From Meloidogyne chitwoodi (lineage: Eukaryota; Nematoda; Chromadorea; Rhabditida; Meloidogynidae), in NCBI GenBank assembly GCA_015183035.1, contig JACZZP010000005.1, forward strand, positions 992,001 to 1,056,000: a DNA stretch of 64,000 nt. The letters are read 5' to 3'. A program made the position numbers and the translations under genes. Below the pieces are notes generated by a model. It did no database searches, was not told where the DNA came from, and saw only the letters and a program-made list of their open reading frames with translations. Positions 57,206 to 64,000 of the stretch are shown here, piece after piece. Positions within the stretch are counted from its first letter, which is position 1; every line of letters starts with the position of its first letter.

Positions 57206-57964
57206 TTATAATTTTTTAAAATCAAAATTATCAAGACGAGAAGTAATCCAACCAGGCATACAACGACCTTGAACACAGTTTTCTCCTTTTCGACAATTAC
57301 AAATATCTTTTACACAAATATATTCATTATTATTACAATTCCATCCTAATTTACATTCATCTGTCATTTTACAATTTTTAAAACATTTCATTATTCTAGC
57401 ACAATTCCAATCTTTAATTAATTAATTTAAAAATATATATAATTATTTTAATAAATTACTATTAGGACATTGAGCAGTAGAATAACATATTTTTGGTACA
57501 CAAACATTCATTGTACAAATACGTCCTTTTTTATTAAAAAAATAAATAATTAAATATTAATATTAAATAATTAACTTTGTCTACATTGATTATTTGAAGT
57601 ACATCTTCTCGGAATATATGCATCAATCAAAGTTTTTTCATTTAGAAAAAACAATAATGAAACAAAAATAAAAAACTGTAAAAAATAAAAATAATAAATA
57701 AATAAATATTAAAAAAAATTAAATATAAAATTAATTTTTTAATTATATTTTGAATTATTTATTAGAAGAAAAAGAGTAATATATTTAATCCTTAAATTAA
57801 ATTTAAATTATTTTTAATAGAATTTAAATAATAAATAAATTATTTATATATATTTTTTTTAATTTAAAAACAGATAAAATAAAATAAAATTATTTAAAAA
57901 AATTAAATAAAAAGGTAATTTAAATTACCTTAATTATTATTTGTTTAATATAATAAATAGTCAT
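57206..57964 (-). CDS. secreted cysteine-rich multi-module protein
   Basis: Four exons. The N-terminus MTIYYIKQIIIKFFIFVSLL is a signal peptide (exon 1/2 junction inside it). The mature chain is a string of Cys motifs: RRCTSNNQC, RRICTMNVCVPKICYSTAQC, NWNCARIMKCFKNCKM, DECKLGWNCNNNEYICVKDI and CNCRKGENCVQGRCMPGW. About 18 cysteines with C-x5-8-C spacing resemble EB-module-like or small EGF-like disulfide domains of nematode secreted proteins. All junctions keep phase (QRRIC; QCPNWNC). It ends NFDFKKL-stop at 57206. It lies next to another tiny secreted Cys peptide on the same strand. The exact fold is not recognised. Confidence 0.72.
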
Positions 57965-58504
57965 ATTATTACCTAATTAAAAATAAAATAAATAAATAAA
58001 TATTAAATAATAAATAAATAAATAAATATTTATTTAGTAAATAATTTTAAATTAATCATTTGTCACAATATTTTTTTAAATGTTTTTTTTAATGTTATAA
58101 CTTTGACTAATTTATTTCTTTGATTTGAACAATTATTTATAGAAAAAAAAATTATTATTTTTAATTTTTTAAATTTGAAAATTATAAAATTTTAATAAAA
58201 ATTATTCTTTCCATTTTTAAGAGAAAAAATAAATAAAATAGGATTTTGTAATATTCTTTATAATTTGGGGATTTTATATTTCTTTAATACTTTTTAAACA
58301 ATTCTTTCTATTTTTTAATATATTTATAACAAAATAAAATTTAACAAAAATTAACTAAATATTATTTTTTGAAACTAATTTTTTATCTAATATTCATAAT
58401 TTCCTAATAAAATTGTTTTTTTGGACCATCTTTGTAAATAACTAAAAATAAATAAATTAATTTATTAAATTTATTTAAAATTAAAAAAAACCTTTTTAAT
58501 TAAT
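57965..58504. other. intergenic, nothing recognised
   Basis: About 540 bases of AT-rich sequence with (AAAT)n/(AATA)n runs near 57975-58035. No gene. Confidence 0.45.
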
Positions 58505-58627
58505 TTAACCAGGACATCCATATAAACATGAAGTTGGAGTACATGGTATATCACAAGGATCTTTATCTTCTGCTTCAATTATTACAAACCAAAAAATTAA
58601 AAAAATTAAATAAAATAAATAATTCAT
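58505..58627 (-). CDS. 40-residue secreted cysteine peptide
   Basis: A single uninterrupted frame: signal peptide MNYLFYLIFLIFWFVIIEAE followed by a mature peptide of about 20 residues, DKDPCDIPCTPTSCLYGCPG, then stop. The four cysteines (C-x3-C-x4-C-x3-C) could form two disulfides. It follows on the same strand from a larger Cys-rich secreted gene. The short length lowers certainty, but the clean signal peptide and the Cys-only mature part in such AT-rich DNA argue for a real gene. An upstream ATG-less extension is excluded by stops. Confidence 0.55.
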   Translation of the reverse strand: MNYLFYLIFLIFWFVIIEAEDKDPCDIPCTPTSCLYGCPG

Positions 58628-58804
58628 TTTTTTAAATTTATTTCTAAATAAAAAAGAAGAGAAAAAATCAGATTAATTTTTAAAATATTCTTAATTTTTA
58701 AATAAATACAAAAAAGGTATAATTATTTTTAAAATTAAAAATATATATTTTAAATATTTTGAATTTTTTATTTTTTTATATCCAATTTAAATACTTTTCC
58801 TTAA

Positions 58805-59173
58805 GTAAACATTTAAATGTTTTTTAATTTTTTATTTTCTTTGTGTCCATTTATCTAATAAATATTTATTTATTTTTTATATTTTTATTAATATTTTGTA
58901 GACAAAAAAGTTGTAAAAATGTTGCAAATTTATTTATTTTAAAAAATATTTATTTATTTTTTTGTTTATTTTTAATAAATAATATTTGCTTTTTTAAAAT
59001 ATTTATTCTTTTATTAGTAACTCTTTTAAAATATTTATTTATTTATTTATTATTTTGTCTGACCAAAATTATGTATTTTGATTTTTTAAATTATTTAATA
59101 ATAATCATAACACAAAAATAAATTTAAAAAATAAAATAAAATTATTTAAAAAATTATTATAGAATAAGTTTTA
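58805..59173. repeat. direct repeat copy A (~370 bp)
   Basis: Nearly identical to 63597-64000. It starts GTAAACATTTAAATGTTTTT and runs through GTTGTAAAAATGTTGCAAAT to AGAATAAGTTTTA. It differs mainly by lacking about 35 bases present in copy B after CCATTTATCTAATA. A T-rich frame within it is low-complexity and not taken as a gene. Confidence 0.85.
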
Positions 59174-60083
59174 AGAATCAAACAAAGTTTTATAATTTAA
59201 ACATTAATACTGTATTTTATAAATTAAATATTAATTAATGGCTTTATTTTTCAAAAACACTTAAAATAGTTTCTGTTTCAGAAAGAGAATTAATTTGTTA
59301 AAAGTTAAAAAAATATTTTAACTAATTTCTAAAAATATTTAGTATTATTTATTAATTTAATTTCTTTTAATGTTTAAAATTTATTTTAAATATTTTTAAA
59401 TTTATTAAAAATAAAATTTAAATTAATTATTATAATTATAAAATATTAAAAAATTTAAAAAATAATTTAATTTTTTTTCATTTTAAAATAATATATTTTG
59501 TTATTATTTTTAAGTGAAGGAGTATATAAATAATTTAAATATATAATTAGTTTTATTTTTTAAGAAAAGCTTCCCAAAGGTAATTTTATTTTTGTTCATT
59601 TATAAATTGTTTTTAAAATTATAAATATTTTTTTAAAAATAAAATATTTAATTTATTAAATAATATTAATTTAATTAATTTTATTATTAAATTATAATTA
59701 ATTTTTCTTTAAAAATATTTTTTTTAATTTCATTTTTTATTTAAAAATATAATAATAAAATATCAAACTTTTTTTTTTAAGTTTTATGGCCATATGTCCA
59801 CAAAGTTATAATCGGTCAAAAGTCAAAACTTTATTTTTCTTTTGGTATCTCGTAAAATTCTTTTATTATTTTCTTAAATTATATTTTCTCTCAATATCCA
59901 ATTTGATCATTTTTTATTATTTAATTACTAACTTAAAAGTAATAAACTTATTTTTTTTTTAAATAAATTGAAACTATTTTTTTATTTTATAAAAATATAA
60001 TCTCCTACCAATTATTTATTTTTTTATAAAATTTAACAATATATATATTTTTTTAAAAAAAGAATTAATTTAAATAATTAAAA
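59174..60083. other. intergenic upstream of the GPCR gene
   Basis: About 900 AT-rich bases. Presumably the GPCR promoter. No motif or gene recognised. Confidence 0.45.
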
Positions 60084-61769
60084 ATGTTAAATAATAATAT
60101 TACTTTTATTAATAAACATTGTTTATCAAAACATGATTTACGTCTTTCTGCTCATTTTATTGAAAAAATATTTATAGGAATTGTTTTACCTCCAATTATT
60201 ATTTTTGGTTTAATTGGTAATTGTTTAAATCTTTTAGTTTTACTTAATGGAAAAAGAAAAATTACTAGGTAATTTATTTATTTAATTTTAAAAATTAAAA
60301 TATTTAAAATAAAAAAAGATCTGATATTTTATTATCTTCATTAGCTTTATTTGATGCTTTATTTTTAATTTTATTTCTTCCAAATTCATTGGCACATTTT
60401 GATTTATTTTCATTAAATAATTTATTTCGACAATTTTATTTTTTATTTAAAATACATATTATTGCATTAATTAATCAGTTTGTTATTTATTTAATTAATT
60501 AATTAATTAATTTTAAAATTAAATAAATAAATAAATTTATTTATTTTTTAAGTTGTTCAGCAGCTGCTATTTGGTTTTAAAAATATTATTTTTTTTAATA
60601 TTTTAATTTTTTTATATTTTAGGATAATTTTAGGTATTTGTATTGAACGTTTTATAGTCATTAAACAACCTTTAAGTATTTATAATAAATGGCCTTTTTT
60701 TAATATAAAACTTTTCCTTATTGAGTTATTTTTATTACATTTTTATTAACTTTTTATGTTCATTTAAGGTATTTTTATTTAATTAATTAAATTAATTTTA
60801 ATATTTAATTAATTTAATATATATTTTAAATTTTAATTAATTTTAGTTATAAATGTATTTCTAAAATATTTTGTAATGGAACTCAAATATATTCTTTTTG
60901 TTTTAATATTAATTCTAAAAAGTTTATTTATTTATTAAATATATTTTAATTTAAAAATAATATTTATTTTAGAATTAAAAATTATTCTTCATTTATTGCC
61001 AATTCTCAAATAATAAATAAATATTTAAATTATAGTCCTTTAATTCATGCTATTTTTGTTATTTTTATTCCAACAATTATAATTATTTTTTCAAATTTTG
61101 GACTTTTATTTGTTTTATATAAAAAGTTTTTTTTAATTATTTTCTGTCAAAATTTATAAAAAAATTTTAAAATTAACCTAAAAATTCTTAAAATTTTTTT
61201 TAATAATTTTAATATTTTTTAATTATTAAAGAAATTATTTTTCTAAATTTGATGATCATACCAATACAACAAAATCTCAATCATTAAATAAAGTTGGAAA
61301 GAATTATTTAAATAAATTAAATATTGAAACTCGAGTTACTCTTATTACGGTAAAATAAATATTTTTAAAAATTTATTTTAATTTTTATAATATTTTTTAG
61401 GCTTTAATTGTTACAAACTTTACACTTACACAGGTTAATTTTATTAATAATTTAAATAAAAAATTAATTTAATAGACACCATCAGCAATTATTCAACTTT
61501 TTGTTGGTCCAGTTTCAGCAAAAGATCCTTATGTGACATTGGTTATATTTATTATTAATTTTAAAATATTTTATTAAATAAAAATATATTTAGAGAGCAA
61601 TAGCTGTATTTCTTGTTACTTTAGGCAAATCATTAAATTTTTTTATTTTTTGTTTTAATTCTGCTAATTTTCGTTTACGTTTAATTAATCTTATTAATAG
61701 AAAAAGGTTTTAATTATTTTATTTAGTAATTAAAAATATATTATTTTTAGAACAAGACGAAGTTATTGA
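60084..61769 (+). CDS. class A (rhodopsin-like) GPCR, probable neuropeptide receptor
   Basis: About ten exons for a seven-helix plasma-membrane receptor. TM1 has IFGLIGNCLNLLVLL (GN motif) and TM2 LLSSLALFDALFLILFLP (LxxxD). TM3 ends ICIERFIVIKQPL (E-R-F in place of DRY). Extracellular loop 2 has two or more Cys (YKCISKIFCNGTQ). TM5 is HAIFVIFIPTIIIIFSNFGL; TM6 is TRVTLITALIVTNFTLTQTP; TM7 is LGKSLNFFIFCFNSANFRLR, a variant of NPxxY. It most resembles nematode FMRFamide/myosuppressin-type receptors. In TM4 (near 60720) the frame after KLFLI must shift by one base to reach FITFLLTFYVHL. An alternative intron (GTATTT to TTATTGAG) keeps frame but deletes the intracellular loop. Hence it may be a pseudogene or carry an assembly indel. 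Confidence 0.72.
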
Positions 61770-61981
61770 GAAGAAGAAATTTTTAAATAAATAATTTAAT
61801 TTATTTTTATTTTCAAAGAATATAAATTTAAAAATTATTCATTGTATCATGTCATCTTTAAAAAAACCAAAATTTAAATAAAATATTATTTAATAATTCT
61901 TATCAGTTTTAATAAAAATCAGAACATAACACAATTTAATTTATATTCTTTTATTTTTAATAAATTAATTTATTAAAAAAT

Positions 61982-63479
61982 ATGTTAATAATTAATTATT
62001 TTAATTTTATTAATAAATCTTTTGATTATGAAAATTCAAAGAAATTAATAAACAACAATATTTATTTATTTTTAATTATTATAATAATTTATATTTTATT
62101 TGTTAATTTATATCAATTCTTTTTATTAAATAAAATTATTATTTTTAATAAAAATTTAATAAATAAAATTTTAACTTTTTGGAATTTATCTTTGGCAATC
62201 TTTAGTTTATTTTATTTTATTAAATTAACACCATTAATGGTAAAATCAATTCAAAAATATGGAATAATAAGTAAAAAGAATTTTTTAAATAAAAATGAAT
62301 TAAAAATACAAAAATGGGTTATAATAAATAAATAAATTAATTAATTAATTAATTAATTTTAATTTTATAAATAAATGAGAGAAATTAAACCTTGATTAAG
62401 AGAATCCTAGATAATTGAAACATTACTTATAATTAAATTTAGAATTATTTTATTAATTTTCTTTATAAAAATAAAAATGAGATTTTTAATAATTAATTTA
62501 TAAAATAAATAAATTAATTTTTTACAATTATAATTATTATTTTAAATAATAAAAATTGTGTAAAAATATTTTTTTTAAATTAAAAAACATTAATATTTTC
62601 TTTTTATTATTTTATAGCTACTTATATAAATATTACTGAACTTCAAACTGATCAAATTTCTGGTTATTGTATTTATATTTGGGTATTATCTAAATTACCA
62701 GAATTATTAGATACTTTATTTTTAATTTTAAAAAATAAACCAATTAAATTTATTCATTGGTATACCTATATTTTTATATTTTTAAATTTAATATTTAAAA
62801 AAGGTTTCATCATTCAATGAGTATTTTATTTGGTACATTAAATTTTATAGGAGATAATGCTTATTTAGTTTGGGTTGTTTGGATTAACTTTTTTATTCAT
62901 TCAATTATGTATAGGTATTTAATTAATTAATTTAAATAATTATTTAAAGATTTATTTCAATCTTTATCTTTTTTAGAAGGCTTAACAAAACTATCATAAA
63001 AATTATTTTTCAAAAACATCCAAATAATCCTTGCGATTAATTTTTGTTTTTAAGTTTTTTTATTAATTTTTATTTTAACCTTAATTAACTTTTATTATTT
63101 ATTAATATTAAATATTAAAAGATTTAATTTTATAAATTAATTAATTTCAATTTATGTAAATATTTTATTTTAATTATTTTTTAGTTATTATATGTTAACC
63201 TCTTTATCATTTCGTATGCCAAAATTAATATCTCAAATAATAACAATTTTACAAATTATACAGGTATTTAAATTATTAATTTAAATATATTTTAAAAAGT
63301 TTTTAATAATTATTTGTCAACTTTTACATATTTTATTTTTAAAATTTATTTATCAAAAAAATTGTTCAATTTCTATCGGTGGATTTTTAATTGGATTTTT
63401 TACAACAATAATTTATTTAAAATTATGGAGTGATTTTTATATAAAAAAATATTTAAATAAACATAAAATAAAAAAATAA
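61982..63479 (+). CDS. fatty acid elongase, ELO family
   Basis: ER-membrane 3-ketoacyl-CoA synthase that extends long-chain fatty acids. Exon 1 (61982-62323) carries the first helices ([37 protein letters not shown]). The core exon has SKLPELLDTLFLILKNKPIK followed by FIHW. A small intron (62762-62804) splits the Trp codon, so the histidine box becomes HWFHH (H-x-x-H-H). Later exons give MYSYYMLTSLSFRMPKLISQ, typical of the MYxYY motif, and LQIIQ. The C-terminus is basic (YIKKYLNKHKIKK-stop), resembling an ER-retention tail. The join between exon 1 and YINITELQTDQ (about 62618) does not keep phase with the obvious donor, so a short exon is probably missing. The neighbour downstream is the 0.4-kb direct repeat. 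Confidence 0.85.
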
Positions 63480-63596
63480 TAATTATTTTACTTAATTTGT
63501 TTTTTATTAAATTATTTAAAATATTAAATAATTGTCAAAATAAATGTTTAATTTATTTACATAAATTTTATATTATTTAAAAAATATGGGGCTTAG

Positions 63597-64000
63597 GTAA
63601 ACATTTAAATGTTTTTTAATTTTTTATTTTATTTTCTTTGTGTCCATTTATCTAATATTTATTTATTTATTTATTTAAAAATCACATTATTTTTTAATAG
63701 TTAAAATATTTTTATTAATATTTTGTAGACAAAAAAGTTGTAAAAATGTTGCAAATTTATTTATTTTAAAAAATATTTATTTATTTTTTTGTTTATTTTT
63801 AATAAATAATATTTGCTTTTTTAAAATATTTATTCTTTTATTAGTAACTCTTTTAAAATATTTATTTATTTATTTATTATTTTGTCTGACCAAAATTATG
63901 TATTTTGATTTTTTAAATTATTTAATAATAATCATAACACAAAAATAAATTTAAAAAATAAAATAAAATTATTTAAAAAATTATTATAGAATAAGTTTTA
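63597..64000. repeat. direct repeat copy B (~400 bp, cut by window end)
   Basis: Same sequence as 58805-59173 but with about 35 extra bases (AAATCACATTATTTTTTAAT and neighbours). It starts about 120 bases after the elongase stop codon, so it may be its 3' flank or UTR, with copy A a displaced duplicate. Confidence 0.85.

Noticed and set aside
58843..59121. A 92-codon Ile/Leu/Phe-rich frame inside the direct repeat
   Set aside because: Composition is what T-rich DNA gives by chance, and the second copy of the repeat breaks the frame with an insertion.
1..64000. tRNA, rRNA, CRISPR or bacterial-type operon signals
   Set aside because: None seen; the window has only spliced eukaryotic genes, and no cloverleaf or spaced-repeat array was recognised by eye.

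Overview
This looks like a nuclear genomic window from a nematode, most likely a plant-parasitic tylenchid such as a root-knot nematode (Meloidogyne). The DNA is extremely AT-rich. Genes are cut by many 40-450 bp introns with TTTTTAG-type acceptors, several genes encode small secreted cysteine-rich proteins, and three or more introns use GC donors. The genus is an inference; the nematode, spliced-eukaryote character is read directly from the gene structures and protein families.

Layout. 0.5-5 kb: GAF-containing cyclic-nucleotide phosphodiesterase of the PDE10 type (+). 6-6.8 kb: small single-pass membrane protein (+). 7.4-16.4 kb: a very long Asn/Lys-rich secreted helical protein running, possibly in one reading frame, into a divergent poly(A) polymerase (+). 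17.2-18.4 kb: type I membrane protein with a MANSC-like Cys module (+). 18.8-19.8 kb: isochorismatase-family hydrolase (+), tail to tail with an SLC13 dicarboxylate transporter (-, 19.9-22.3 kb). 23-24.8 kb: COP9 signalosome subunit 6 (-). 26.4-27.7 kb: two tiny secreted proteins, one resembling a peptide precursor (+). 28.1-31.3 kb: a BAR-like helical protein and a coiled-coil protein (-). 32.7-37.8 kb: two Merlin-like DNA elements around and inside a small secreted-protein gene (+). 38.2-40.1 kb: head-to-head paralogues of a small Cys-rich membrane protein, one frameshifted. 40.3-42.8 kb: coiled-coil plus SPRY protein (-). 43.6-48.7 kb: Pax3/7-type paired-box and homeobox gene (-). 50.3-51.8 kb: four-TM protein (+). 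52.1-53.2 kb: secreted acidic protein (-). 54.1-56.9 kb: secreted helical protein carrying two fold-back elements, one inside an exon (-). 57.2-58.6 kb: two secreted Cys-rich proteins (-). 60.1-61.8 kb: class A GPCR with a probable frameshift (+). 62-63.5 kb: fatty-acid elongase (+). A direct repeat of about 0.4 kb lies at 58.8 kb and again at the right edge.

The most interesting structure is a set of four inverted-repeat elements (0.46, 0.54, 0.93 and 3.9 kb). Each is bounded by a perfect 8-9 bp target-site duplication, which fits the Merlin/IS1016 superfamily. Two carry decayed remnants of the N-terminal part of an ISXO2-type transposase, both ending at the same point. Two others have arms built from short tandem repeats, like fold-back elements, and one of these sits inside a coding exon whose frame is restored exactly if the element plus one target copy is removed. 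No operon-type or shared pathway links the protein genes; they are mostly independent signalling, transport, RNA-processing and secreted-protein genes.
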